DNA from: Parasponia andersonii
Taxonomy: Eukaryota > Streptophyta > Magnoliopsida > Rosales > Cannabaceae
Length of the DNA: 64,000 nt
Assembly: GCA_002914805.1 (NCBI GenBank)
Contig: JXTB01000197.1
Span: 539,391 to 603,390, forward strand
Direction: 5' to 3'
Under the pieces are notes generated by a model. It was not told the DNA's origin, ran no database searches, and was given only the letters and a program-made list of their open reading frames with translations. Below, one piece after another: positions 51,630-63,048 of this stretch (position 1 is its first letter; every line of letters begins with the position of its first letter). Both the position numbers and the translations under genes were made by a program.

Positions 51630-51632
51630 TTA

Positions 51633-52183
51633 ATTTCTAGAATTAACGTAGAGTGTCAAAAAGTATAATCACTTATACTAACATGTATTAAAAAAAAAAG
51701 ATATTTTTATTTCATTCCAACATATTTTTCTATTCTCTCGCTCTCACTTATCTTATCATTTTCTTTTCTCTCTACCAACTAGAGTCATATTCTTTGTTGC
51801 CTTATATATTTTTTTTAAAAATAATTAACGATTATATTGTTTTTTTAAGAAAAGGTTATCTCAAAATAAAAATAAAAGTAAACGGTAATTAAAACAAAAC
51901 TACAACGACATGTCGTATTCGTGTATCCAGATTCTATAATAGCTAAACCATAAAAACGACATGTCGCATTCATATGTAACGTATCTGGAGCTGGAGACGC
52001 AGAAACGACGAACAGAACAACAATTACATAATCTTCTTCCTTCCCTGCCCTTCCCTTTCCTCTCCTTTCCTTTCCTGCTCCGAAGAAAACAACTTGGAAA
52101 ATTACAAGTGACACAGTTTCTCCATATGTACCAAAATCGGTAGTAGGAGAAGAAGCCTGGTTCGGTACAAATTTGCAACACAA
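51633..52183. other. Upstream region of the Mpv17-family gene
   Basis: No separate gene is supported. The last 200 bases include a C/T-rich leader (about 52030-52080). Two inverted-looking words, CGACATGTCG, lie near 51906 and 51957. Confidence 0.5.
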
Positions 52184-54503
52184 ATGGGGAGCAATCTGAT
52201 TAGAGACATCAGAAAACGGTGGTGTCATGGGTTCTGGGCGAAACAATTGAATGTAGCCGAATCACAAGCAGGCTTGGTCTCGAATCAGCAGATACGACGA
52301 CAATGGAGGGGCTACGCTCAATCTCATCTGACCAAGATCAGAGCTTCTTCCAAATCATCCCATCCCCTCTATACAATTACAACGCGTCCCCTCTCCTCCT
52401 CAGGCTCAGGCTCAGGCTCGGGCTCAGCCTCAGCCTCAAAGATTGGGTTCGTGGGTTGGTATTTGGCCAACCTCCAATCACGCCCGCTTTTAACCAAAGC
52501 CATCTCCTCCTCCCTCATTTTCGCCGCCGCCGACTTCACCTCCCAGGTACTACATCAAACGGTCCAAAATATACGGCCGCTACTGCCTCTTGTTATTATT
52601 ATGGCCATGTTTCTTATCGTTTATTAATATGTTGTTTAATGTTGTTCTACTGCATGTGATTTTTAGTGAAGTTAGTCCTTGTTTTTTCATATGATGGTTA
52701 GAAATCTGTTTTGCTAGAGAGTTATATCTTTATTGGATTTGGGGGTTCTTTGAAGGTCCCTTTGATTTTCCTACTTTTAGTCTCGCATAGTTCACTATTG
52801 GGTTATTTTTGTATGGGAGTTATAATGCTCTTTTTTACACTCCTCGGTCATATCTGGTGAATGTTGGTGATGAGTGCGTGGATCTTGTCACAATTTACAA
52901 GAAAAAAAAATTCTTAAAAAAGAAAAACCAAAACACATCACTTTGTTTTACCTTGGCTGCATTTGAATTTTCTAAAGTGTTACTCTGGCTACCAAAACAG
53001 AAGAAAGCAAAAACATATTGACCTATAATCGAAAATAAGGCAAAATCGTTCTGTATATGCCATTTATGAGTATCAAAAAAGTCAAGGGGCAAAAGTCACG
53101 GTATACCTAGATAACTCGAAATACTGATGAATCTCTATGATCATTTGGTTCAAAACGTAACTGATGTATATGGATTATTCGATAATTCCTATGCGTGGCG
53201 TAGTTATATCCAAACACAAGAAAGCAAAACCATATTTACCTAGATAACTATTCGTATGTACGTCATAAATTATATGGATTGTTGGACTGAATTCCTTACA
53301 CTAATCAATATTACAAAATTTTGTAGAATAGATAGCCCCTGTTTCTTATCTGCTTTGGAAACCTTTGATTAGCTTTCTCACCCTTCTCCCTCGTCTTTTG
53401 TTTACTTAAATTAGATTTGTAGAATAGATTTTTTGTTTTAGGCACAGTTTAGTATTTACTGCAAAATGGTTATACTAGGCAAACTAATTTATGTACCTTG
53501 TTTTTTCCTGCTTGTATGAACTGCTGACAGATTCATGTAATCTTACATCCAGTCAGTCCAAAGTCTATCTCAAGACTGGTAATCCCTTGGTGTCTTTTTT
53601 TTTTTTTTTAAAGACGTTTGAAAATTTGTGCAGTTGCTTCCATTTCTGGCGCCATATTACTACTTTATATCATTTAGTATTTCTTCTGTTTTGCTTATCT
53701 CATGAAATTCATGTACTAAATTTAATTTTCGATTTTCCACTTAGAGGATCACGTCTCCGGCTTCTGGTTCTTTTGACTTGATACGGACGTTAAGAATGGC
53801 TGCATATGGCTTGATAATTTTAGGACCATCACAACATTTATGGTTTAATTTCGTGTCTAAACTCTTGCCAAAGCGGGATTTGGTTTCGACCTTGAAGAAG
53901 ATTTTCATGGGGCAGGCCCTATACGGACCTTGTGTCACTTCTGTTTTCTTCTCATATAATGCAAGTTTACAAGGTCGGAGAAACTTTCACTGATAAGAAT
54001 CATGATGTTTGATTGTTCTATCATTATAATTTCCCGAGTCCCTTTACATTGGTGGTTTTGATGCTCGTTAGAAAACGTCTACTTTTCTAAATTTTGTTGT
54101 GTTGGATTGTTTTTTGGTTGCACATTTCGTAACAAGTTCCTTAATGGTGCAACAATCAGGTGAAAGTGGTGAGGAGATTGTTGCCAGATTGAAGCGAGAC
54201 CTGCTTCCGACGTTGGTTAATGGTCTCATGTACTGGCCCATCTGCGATTTTGTCACCTTCAAATTTGTACCTGTTCGTCTACAGGTCTGTGGATTGCATA
54301 CCCTCTTCTCAGTTTGATAGTTTCGAATAAACACAGATATCAAATGTTATGTTTATGTTTTTGAGCTAACCAACTACATGTGAACTTGTTCGAGTTTCTT
54401 TAGCTAATATATTTGCTGATGTTGCTGGCAGCCATTGATGAACAGTTCATGCGCATACTTGTGGACCATTTATTTGACATATATGGCAAGCTTAAAAAGG
54501 TGA
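52184..54503 (+). CDS. Mpv17/PMP22 family membrane protein
   Basis: Four exons: 52184-52546, 53745-53973, 54160-54284 and 54432-54503, with GT-AG borders and a joined frame of 262 residues. Residues 1-95 are basic and Ser-rich with a Gly-Ser run (SSSGSGSGSGS) and probably act as an organelle-targeting leader. The Mpv17 region follows: WYLANLQSRPLLTKAISSSL, AAADFTSQ, IRTLRMAAYGLIILGPSQHL, GQALYGPCVTSVFFSYN, GLMYWPICDFVTFKFVPVRL and CAYLWTIYLTYMASL. The family consists of four-helix proteins of the inner mitochondrial, plastid or peroxisomal membrane, thought to form small channels. The exact transport role is unsettled. The frame ends at TGA 54501-54503, which overlaps a good donor sequence (AAAAG/GTGAGTG), so an alternative longer C-terminus is possible. 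Confidence 0.92.
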
Positions 54504-55490
54504 GTGCAGATTAGTGTTGGGTTTCTGATTTGCAATCAAATTCTTATAGGAATAGAATTGTGCCCCTTCTAATGGTAAGTATATGCTATGGTTCTAATTA
54601 GAGTCATGTTTATTTAATTTGTTGTTTAATTAATTATTGGACCTATTTTATTCTTTAAGCTCAATGATTGAATTGTTGGAATTGAAAAGAATTAGTAGAC
54701 CCTAATCACAAAATGGCTTCTTTCTCTTCTCTTATTTATGATACGGGATTCTGGTTTCTTCCATGTATAATTGTTATTGTTACAATAGCCTTGGATTGAA
54801 AACTATGACATGCAAAGAATCTGGATTTGGAACGTCAATATGTACATCTGCTATAATGTCCCTATAAACAATATCCACATCATCTTCGAGGCGTAAAAAT
54901 GAAATTGAACAATATAAATGCAGTCACGTCCTTGGCCCATTCATGACCTCATTAGATACAAAAATGGGGTCCAAAACCAATTAAGATACATTAAACGACA
55001 TTAACCGATAATAGTATTTAGTAGAACCGAAGACCTTAATAAGTGGTAAACAAAGAATGATATTCTCTTGGGGAGAAATATCAATCGATATTGCATCATA
55101 TTCATGATATGATACGCTGATAGAATTAAAGTTTCAGACTTGAACTTTGCTTCTGAGATTTGAGAATATGTGATTTTTTAAACTGAGACTTATTGTAACG
55201 TCAGCATTCTAATCGCTCACTCACCATGTAATGGCGTCCTTAAGCTTTTTCTTTAGTGGTACTTTTAATTTTCATTTTTTTCCCCGTTCTGGTATTTTAT
55301 TTATTAGTGGGAGTCGTAGTGTCCTACTAGCTCAGGCTGCCCATCTAATTCGAATAAATAAACAAATAAATAAAATCTACCCTTCCATGCTTTTGGACGG
55401 GTGACCCACTATTTGCACGCTCACAAACTAGTGAAACATTATTTTTTAAAAATATATATATATATATATATATGAAAAAAAATCTAGTAA
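54504..55490. other. Intergenic DNA after the Mpv17-family gene
   Basis: 3' untranslated and spacer sequence. A (TA)n run lies at about 55452-55472. No gene recognised. Confidence 0.6.
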
Positions 55491-55498
55491 TTGCAAGG

Positions 55499-56093
55499 AC
55501 GTGGCGTTGCTGTGGGATCCTGTGCGGTCGTGCTTAGGTCATCTCTTGTGGGGGCCCCACTTAGACAGGAATTTTTATGGGCTCCTACATGGACTCGAGG
55601 ACCACAAACTTTGATGCGCAGCTGACACGGTTTCATCTAAATCTCAACGAGCCTGTCTTCACTTGCCACGTAGCTCACTCTCTCTTCCACTCGAGACCCG
55701 GCCCGGCCGTCCTTTTGCCTACACTCCAGTATTTCCCCCACCGAGCGCGTTAACACACGCGACCTCTCACTCGTCCTCCTTTAGGCGAACCGCTCTCACT
55801 TGTCCTAAGATGAGCGTTGGTCTGCGGCGTGGGGATCACAAGCACGTGGGCCCTTCAACGACCGTGAAGGACCCCACACGACAATAATATCTTCACATGA
55901 CAGTACGGACGCAAAGCCTAACCGACAAATAGTGTCTTCACACGTGGAATAAAAAACACCAAACGGGTAGTTTCTCAACTTTCTCTCTCTCTCTTCTCTC
56001 TCTTCGTATTTATTTATTTATTTAAGTAGGTCGAAATCAGGTGACGTAAGCATTAGATCCGGACACGGCCTAACGGGTAGTGTAATACGTGGC
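55499..56093 (+). promoter_or_regulatory. Upstream region with five ACGTG-core (ABRE/G-box) motifs
   Basis: ACGTGGC occurs at 55499-55505 and 56087-56093, its complement GCCACGT at 55665-55671, CACGTG followed by GG at 55843-55850, and CACGTGG at 55941-55947. The block is GC-richer than the surroundings. ACGTG cores bind bZIP factors in abscisic-acid and stress responses. It ends about 530 bases upstream of the small protein gene starting at 56628 and is most simply its promoter. Motif presence is seen; regulation is inferred. Confidence 0.55.
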
Positions 56094-56181
56094 GGCCAAT
56101 TGAAGATGCAATCCCGTCTCTGTGGTTCAAGACGACGACGTTAGCAGACAATTACAAATAAAACAGAGTGAAAAACGACAT

Positions 56182-56190
56182 TTATATATA
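56182..56190 (+). promoter_or_regulatory. Probable TATA box of the 96-residue protein gene
   Basis: TTATATATA about 440 bases upstream of the ATG at 56628. The implied long leader contains GA-rich and T-rich parts and may include an intron, for example in 56300-56560. Confidence 0.45.
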
Positions 56191-56627
56191 GTCATATACA
56201 CACATAGAAATACATATATATTAACCCTCTAACAGGGCGAGAGGAGTGAGAAAACCACAGAAGAAGAAAAAGAAAGAGAAGCTTCGCTTCTCTTCTGTAA
56301 GGAGAGAGAGAGAAGCGCCAAAGGTTGTTTATTTTTATTTTTATTTTTCCTGTGCTCCTTTCGGCTCCAATATATTTTTACTATATTCTATTCTGATATT
56401 ATTAAATTTTGATTAATATTTTATTCTATTCTATTCCCATTTTTGTATAATATTCTGATTCTTTCTGATCTCGAATACAGTTTGGTCATCCATTTGATAT
56501 TAGTTCGGATCATAAAAACGGAGCCCAAGGCGAAGAGGGAGGGAGATATAGTACTTGGTTGGTTCAACCGTCCAAGAATATTTGCGTAATCCTTGTAACT
56601 GATCTCTATTCTCTATTCTCTCGATCG

Positions 56628-57984
56628 ATGGAGCGGAACCAGTGGAAGATATCTCGCGGGATGGAGTGGTGGCGCAAGGTGGTGTTTCCCGTTCGGAGGG
56701 TTTGGACTGGCGTCGCTTCCCGTCTCGGAATTCGCAAAACGGGTCAGTTTTAATTCCGTAATTGTCCCTACTTTTTTTTTTTTTAAAGGATTATTTAGTG
56801 GATTGATTGGCATGATTTTATGGTTCAAATGATGATGATGATTTTAGTCATTTTTAACAAGTTTTAGGAGTTATGTCATGTCATGTCATATCAGATTTGT
56901 TACATTCAATTATTGGTGTACTAGAAACTTTATTGGTGTCGGTTAGGTTGTATTATTTGATGTACACTATGTTCCATTATTATTTGATCTACACTTTGTT
57001 CATTCGTTACCTCAAACTATTTTAATTTTGTGGGCTGGATTTTATTGAATTGTCTCATCTGTGTGTAAACATAGTTTCTACCGACAAAACTAAGGCCAAA
57101 TTTGAAATTGGCCGGCTGCCGGTGGCGGATTCGGGTGCCGGCCTTGCTGGTTTGTTGTTGTTTGACGTACTGTATAGCTGTCTTCGTTAGGAATGAAGAG
57201 ATGTTAGAACTTAGAATCTTAGAAACCCTTCTACTTCTACTGTTACCGCCTAACTTGTTGGTTAGTCTTTTAACACCAAAAGTCCACTTTCCACGCAGTA
57301 AGAAAGGACCTAATTACTAATGTCTCAGATTTCTTCTGTTTTCACCAACAAATTTCTTAGTTAAGGTAGATAGATACTTCCTAAAAGTCTGCGACACCCC
57401 AGGTCTTAGATGTTATGTCACAACTATATTTTGCTATCGTTGGAATTTTTAGGCCATCTTTATTGATACGTAAAAGGAATAAGTGGATAGCCAATTGAGG
57501 GGAATAAGAAATATTGAATGGGGAAGTATACTATATTCTCTTTCATACGTAACTAAATTGGTATATAAATACACGAGTTAAGTAAGCATTCCCTTAAGGC
57601 CAAGATTAACAATGGTCTGAAATGGCAGAGTTTCTTTAATTAATAAACGCTCTGGAATTTTTATTGCGCTGAACAAATTAACTGGAATTGGTTCTGTTCT
57701 GTTTTCTTCGCTTATGTCCAATTTGAGAAATTGACCTCTGGTGAATTCATTTACATGGGCTTGTTGATTTAAATGGCTGTGAATGAACATGTTGTTGAAA
57801 TTGAACAGGCATACTGAAGCTACAGCATGATGTGAGGGCTTGTGAGTATGAGGATGTGCAAGTGATGTGGGAGATGCTGCAGAGGAACGAGACAGATCAG
57901 TCTCCTGTGAAGGGCAAGAACAGGTCCCTATGGAGCTTCTTCGGTTGGGCTCGGTCCGCTCCATCTCTTTGCCACAGCTTTTAG
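56628..57984 (+). CDS. Conserved small plant protein of unknown function (WWRK-type N-terminus)
   Basis: Two exons, 56628-56742 and 57809-57984, joined in phase 1 to give 96 residues. Exon 1 encodes MERNQWKISRGMEWWRKVVF followed by PVRRVWTGVASRLGIRKTG. Exon 2 encodes ILKLQHDVRACEYEDVQVMW, then EMLQRNETDQSPVKGKNRSL and a Trp/Phe-rich tail ending in SFFGWARSAPSLCHSF. MEWWRK, the basic PVRRVW helix, CxYEDVQVMWEML and a C-terminal W-F segment recur in a family of short uncharacterised angiosperm proteins that I recognise only by pattern. There is no signal peptide; the N-terminus is basic and amphipathic. A shorter start at the ATG of MEWWRK is possible. The ACGTG-rich upstream region suggests stress-linked expression. 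Function is unknown. Confidence 0.85.
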
Positions 57985-59739
57985 TTATGTTTATGGCTTG
58001 TTTGATCACAAAGCGTTAGTTTCTTGTGTCCAGAAAAATAACTTATGCTTTGATCAAAACAAATTAAAAATAAATGAGAAAGGAGGGTTCCATATTTGAG
58101 ATGATCTCTTCTCCTTATCAAGTCTCATCCATCTGTAGATAATCAACTTCCCGCCATTTCAATATGATCATTTTCTTATGTCACACGCTTTGTTTCCACA
58201 AAATAAACTTGTGTGGTGCATGTTTTGGTGTTTTAGTCTTAGTTGCGCTGCTTGTAACAGCGTATTACCATATATAAATATATGTACTAGTTATATGAAC
58301 TTTTATGTGGTTAATTTTCTTGTTGTTTGACAGATGTAAGATGAAATGCGAAAAAACGTTTCAGTGTTTAAATTGGTTAATGGTAATTTTTGGTGTTTTT
58401 GATTTTTTCGCTGTTAAAAAACTGTACTTGTATTGTGAAGAACGAGGAAGTATCATCAGCTAGTAATCAAAATTGAACAATGGTATTCTCCGTATACTAC
58501 TTTCTCACCTAGAAGGTGGGGAGGCAACGATTACGATTGCTATTGATAGAATAGCATTATTTATTATTGGGATTGGGAGATTGACAAACCAACAAACTAT
58601 TGAATAAATTAATTTAGAAAATTGCCAAGTAAATTAACACCATCCCATTCCATTTGTTATAATCAAATGTCAATGACAACTTGTATACGTTATTTTCAGC
58701 CGTTTTGTCCCCTTAATAACATTGTTGCAAACCATACATCAAAATCCTCTCCTTGTTCTTTTCCTTATTCTTCGGTTTAGTTTGCAAGTAGTTAAAAAGG
58801 TCTTACATTATTTTTTATTGGGTTATTTTTGGTCCCAATGTGAAAGCTTTTATTTAATTAGTTGTTTATTACCATTTTGGTTTTACCTTACCATCTCTCA
58901 TCTTTTGGTTGATGAAAGGCAGTTGATATTTATTAACTTTCAAGAGTAACGGGTCAACTACCCCCTTTATTTACAATTTGCATTTTCGTACGGGATTGAT
59001 TAAAGTGATAAATTATGCATTATCAAACCGACCTGCCTCTTGAAGAATAAAGAAACACATATTTCCCCTTAAAAAAAATAAAATATATATAGAACGCAAA
59101 TTAAAATAACCTACAAGTTACAGCATCATTCAGTTAAAAGGTTCATTTGTCATTTTACGGGTATTGTATCAGTTCAAGAATTTATTTATTTATTTTTAAA
59201 TGTATCGTTTTTTAGATTGGAACATATCGTATTTACGATGAGAACTTTCCCATTAAATTCAATTTCCCTCTTTTTTTCTTTTTTCTTTTTTAAAAAAATT
59301 TCAGGGAATTGAATTTCCCTAGTTGATAACGACAAAAATTTCATATATTATACTTCTACCACAATCAGTATTGACTAGTACGCGCACCCGGAAGAGGAAG
59401 GATTGGTAAAACATTTTAAAATTTTCTTTTGACAGATATTGACGAAACTGTGTATTTTTAGAGCAACGGGCAAGTGTGAGCAGTGTACATGGCTTGGTTT
59501 AACAGTTTGACATATTAAAACCACAAATCAAACCAATGATTTAGGAAAATCTAAACCATAACCAAACTAAACAAGAACGAATAGTTCAGTAACTCGTCAA
59601 TTTGGCTATTTTGATGAACACCTCTAAGTAAGACGAAGTCGTTTTGAGATATATCCTACTAATACTATTGACCGCCTTATTTAACAAAAATTTATAAAAA
59701 GTTTGACAGATGACGTTATGAAGCGCAATAAATACGTAG
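57985..59739. other. Intergenic DNA, no gene seen
   Basis: 3' untranslated region of the 96-residue protein gene followed by AT-rich spacer. The frames present have no recognisable domain. Confidence 0.6.
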
Positions 59740-59827
59740 TCAGCTCAAGGTTTAGGGTTTTAGAATCCAACAACGCAAGCGGCAAAAGTGAGATTAGAGT
59801 TTGAGAGAGGACTTTAGAGGAAGAAAA
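59740..59827 (+). promoter_or_regulatory. Leader with telo-box-like motif before the RPS29 remnant
   Basis: GGTTTAGGGTTTTAG at about 59749-59763 is the complement of the AAACCCTAA-type telo-box common upstream of plant ribosomal protein genes. It is followed by a purine-rich leader ending at the ATG at 59828. This suggests that the remnant kept promoter and leader sequence, so it came from the gene and not from a processed cDNA. Confidence 0.45.
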
Positions 59828-59911
59828 ATGGGACACTCATACGTGCGGAACTCTCATCCAAAGAACTACTGTCCTGGTTCTCGTGTTTGGCATGTTTTTA
59901 ATTCTATATGA
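59828..59911 (+). pseudogene. RPS29: Truncated 40S ribosomal protein S29 (uS14) remnant
   Basis: The first 19 codons read MGHSYVRNSHPKNYCPGSR, a clear match to the invariant start of eukaryotic S29 (MGHS-x-x-NSHPK-x-Y-GPGSR type). The frame then decays: the expected zinc-ligand segment CRVCG is replaced by WHVFN, and a TGA follows at codon 28. The family length is about 56 residues with four zinc cysteines, none of which is kept in position. Gly-to-Cys and Trp-to-Arg changes also lie in the conserved part. It cannot make a working S29 protein. Confidence 0.82.
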
Positions 59912-62468
59912 TATTCATTGCATAGAGGCACTTGGAGGTTATCAAATATAACTGAATTGTAAATTTAGATTATAGTTTTGCTTATTATTAGTTTGTTTCC
60001 TTGATAAGATTTGTACCATGTTCTTTTCCTTCACTCAAAAAAAAAAAAAAATCACTCAGTAATAAATGTTTTAGTCACGATAAAATTTTTTTATGGCTAA
60101 TAAGGTTAAAAAAAATTGTGTCCAAAAGGTCGCATTTGATCACAAGTTGTCATTAATGTTTTTTTTTACATTAATAATGAAATTAATTGTGATGAAGAAG
60201 TACATTTATTCCCGACAAATGCACTTTTTGTAACAACTTTTTAGTCGTGGATTTTTTAGTCACAATATAATGATATCGTTTTTTTTTAGCTTTTTTTGGG
60301 TTGTGGTTTCATTTTTTAATTGCGATTATGTATATGTGTTTGTAAGACTTGATATGGTTCCAATTATTTTTTTTTCTTAAATCATTAAAGTTCACAATTT
60401 GCATAGTAAGTCGGAGAGGCAGTATGTAGTTGGATTTTACGTCACTTTGCTTTTTATACATTTATTTATTAAGGATTTTGTTTGGGATTGATTATAGCTA
60501 CTATTTTTAACTTTTAAAAGCGGTTGGTGAAAAAATAAAGAGCAGGTGTTTGGCAAGTTCATATTTTTAGTCAATAGATTTTAAAAGTTGGCGTATAATT
60601 GTCAATTCAAATAGAACTTGAGAAGTATAATAATTATTGCTTTTCAAAACTGATTATACTTCTTATAATACAAATTGTTTATAATATTACTTTACAACAC
60701 GCATAATTTCTAATTTACTAAACACTTAAATATTATTTTTAAATAATACAATAATTTTATAGATTAAATTTACTAAACACCTTATCTTTTTTCCTACAAC
60801 TATTTTACTCACAGTATAACTATAATAAAATTACAACACAACATAACAACATCAAACTGATCCTATGTCTTATTCTTCCTTAAGTGACTGATTAATTGGT
60901 TAAATGCTTTATATTTTGTGAGGATCATGAGATAAGAGTTTTTCTACTCAATATCAATTTCAGAAAATTGCTGTCAATATTAATTATGCTCTAATAGCTG
61001 GTTTTGAGTGACCTTTGAATTGACACTTACATTACACTCGATTAAAACAACAAACTAGATAGAGTTGGTCATTCCTTATTTCGTCTTTGGTAAAGTCATA
61101 AATAGACTCGAATAAGTGATCAATCCTCCATCTCGGCACTCATAAAAGGAAATATTTAATCCATAAAAGGAAAATGATAAACGAAGACAACCTCTAAACA
61201 AATCAATTTAAATTTTTCTATGTATAAAAAGGAAAACAAAGCCTACAAACTACAACAAAGGATAATTGTCCCCAAGAAAACATTAATATAAAAAAAATGT
61301 ACCAAACATCATGAATCAATGAAAAGCATCGTCGGTCTAAATAAATGTCAAACAAAAGCTATGAAACTTTAGAAAAGAGCTAAAAACCACAATGACATAT
61401 TTGTTTGTCATTGGATGATTTAATTAATAAATTGAGTTTTATATAGGTCATATTTGAATTATAATTATGATTAACCAGTAACAGACTGACATATCATTGT
61501 GGTGCTGGACATCACTAATACCCCATAACATTATTCTTTAAAAAATGTGTACAAAAAATAAAACAAAAAAAATACCATGCCAAAAATGTGTAAACGATTT
61601 GGGGCTGGGCGAGTGAAATTGAATAATAATAGCTACCAAATATTGATGTGGGCATTGGCCAGACTTTGAGAGTCCAACATTCTCAACCTAATACCTCTCG
61701 GGTAGTACAGAAAATAAGAGTCATTGTCTCACCACCTTCATATACTATCCCATACCCGATTGTTTAAGTCAGTTCGATCGAGAAAGATAAAATTATGAAA
61801 ACAAGATCTTAGATAATCAGTGCCCATTATTTTTATTAAATTGGGTGTTTTTTTTTTGCCTATTGTTTTTCATGATAAATGACAAGAAAATAAAAATATA
61901 TTTATATAGTGATAGTTGCAGAAATATTAAGACAGTATACACAACCCATCAACGGTTAATATAATCATGTCATGTGAATTGAATGGTACTTTTTGATAGC
62001 GCATATGATTAGCATGAATAATCTTTTTTATTGCTACAAAAATCAAATATTGAATTTCAAATCTACGTCATCTTGTTGAATAATGTCAATGAATGATGAT
62101 TCAAAGAATGGTCGAAGACAAATTGAAAATTTCTATTTTCTTTTGGTTCCAATATCTAATGAATTATATGTTCAAAAAATTAATAATTCTAGAGTACGTA
62201 TCAAAATTTCTACTTTCTTTTTGGCTCCAATAATTTGCAACCTTGGTTTGATTGGAATATGTGAAAGTATCCAATGTATAAGTTGTAGGTAGGATAAATA
62301 GAGTAAACATATTCGTCTCTCATGCAAGAAGTCATAAGTTCGAGTTAGAATCGCCGTAATAACCCTGTATAAGGACCGCCATAATAATATAAGATTTGGC
62401 ACTCCCTATAACTATATAAAAAAGCCTCTAGAAACTAAATTAAAAATATAAGGCAAAATATAGGAAAA
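59912..62468. other. Intergenic DNA with dispersed repeats
   Basis: No gene found. It contains a relative of the 18.5-kb repeat family (60640-60866) and a segment at 62310-62360 with a TAAGTTCGAGTT word resembling a Pol III B box, perhaps a SINE scrap. The rest is AT-rich. Confidence 0.55.
60640..60866. repeat. Dispersed repeat related to the 18.5-kb tandem pair
   Basis: It shares, in order, CAAAACTGATT-like, TACAAATTGTTTA, TACTAAACACTTA, TATTATTTTTAAATAA, TTTTATAGATTAAATTTACT and ACAACACAACA words with 18420-18875. The outer words TTGTTTGGGATTGATTAT (60480) and the complement of CATCAAACTGATCCTA (60852) are roughly inverted, so the family may be a MITE of about 390 bases. Confidence 0.6.
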
Positions 62469-62541
62469 TGGAGGTGCGGGGAATCGAACCCCGTGCCTCT
62501 CGCATGCGAAGCGAGCGCTCTACCATATGAGCTACACCCCC
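62469..62541 (-). tRNA. tRNA-Ala, anticodon CGC
   Basis: A complete 73-base tRNA on the minus strand without intron. The acceptor stem GGGGGTG pairs with CACCTCC, including the G3:U70 wobble that is the identity mark of tRNA-Ala, with discriminator A73. The D arm has TAGCTCATATGG, the anticodon stem CTCGC/GCGAG encloses the loop TTCGCAT (anticodon CGC), and the T arm has GGTTCGATTCC. An oligo-T run immediately follows the 3' end (62468-62465 on the minus strand), serving as the Pol III terminator. It appears functional. Confidence 0.97.
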
Positions 62542-63048
62542 AGGTTAAAGTACGTTGTGCAAACACTCTATTTAAATAATAATATCAACAGAATTCAAAC
62601 TGACTTACTGGACGGCTCACATTCCACCGCACACATTAAAGTCTGTTGATTGCCCCCGTGTTTTTGCAGAAAACACTAAACAAATGCAATAACTACTCTG
62701 TATGAGATTGAGATGGTAATGAAAAGGCTGATAAACCCACATGACTTCTTTTATTATTTTCACTTGCCACAATATTTAAGCATTATTGTTCCACATTCAA
62801 AAATCAAAAACAAGACATGGGTTCTTAGTCTCTCACTCATCTTATTTGTCTTTTCTCAGCTGATGCCCTCTTCTTCTTGTTCTCCTCCTCTTCATATTCT
62901 TCCAAATGGGTTAACTTTGTCTACATAGAGGGTTTTAGTTTTTGGGAAATCTTTGAGGAGTGTTAGAACATTTACACTCTTCTGTTGGGCATTTGATGTT
63001 CTGGTTTAAGGTTGTGCTTTTTAGGAGGACTACTCATATTTTTGCATT
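62542..63048. other. Spacer and probable leader of the gene at the right edge
   Basis: Sequence upstream of the tRNA, followed by the probable promoter and leader of the gene starting at 63049. The frame at 62713-62928 includes a hydrophobic stretch but has no start context or family match and probably lies in the leader. Confidence 0.45.

Noticed and set aside
55663..55887. Plus-strand frame of 74 codons in the ACGTG-rich region
   Set aside because: The composition is Pro/Arg/Thr-rich without a recognisable domain, and the interval is better explained as promoter DNA.
62310..62360. Second tRNA or SINE near the tRNA-Ala gene
   Set aside because: Only a B-box-like word is present. No A box at proper spacing and no tRNA fold could be made.
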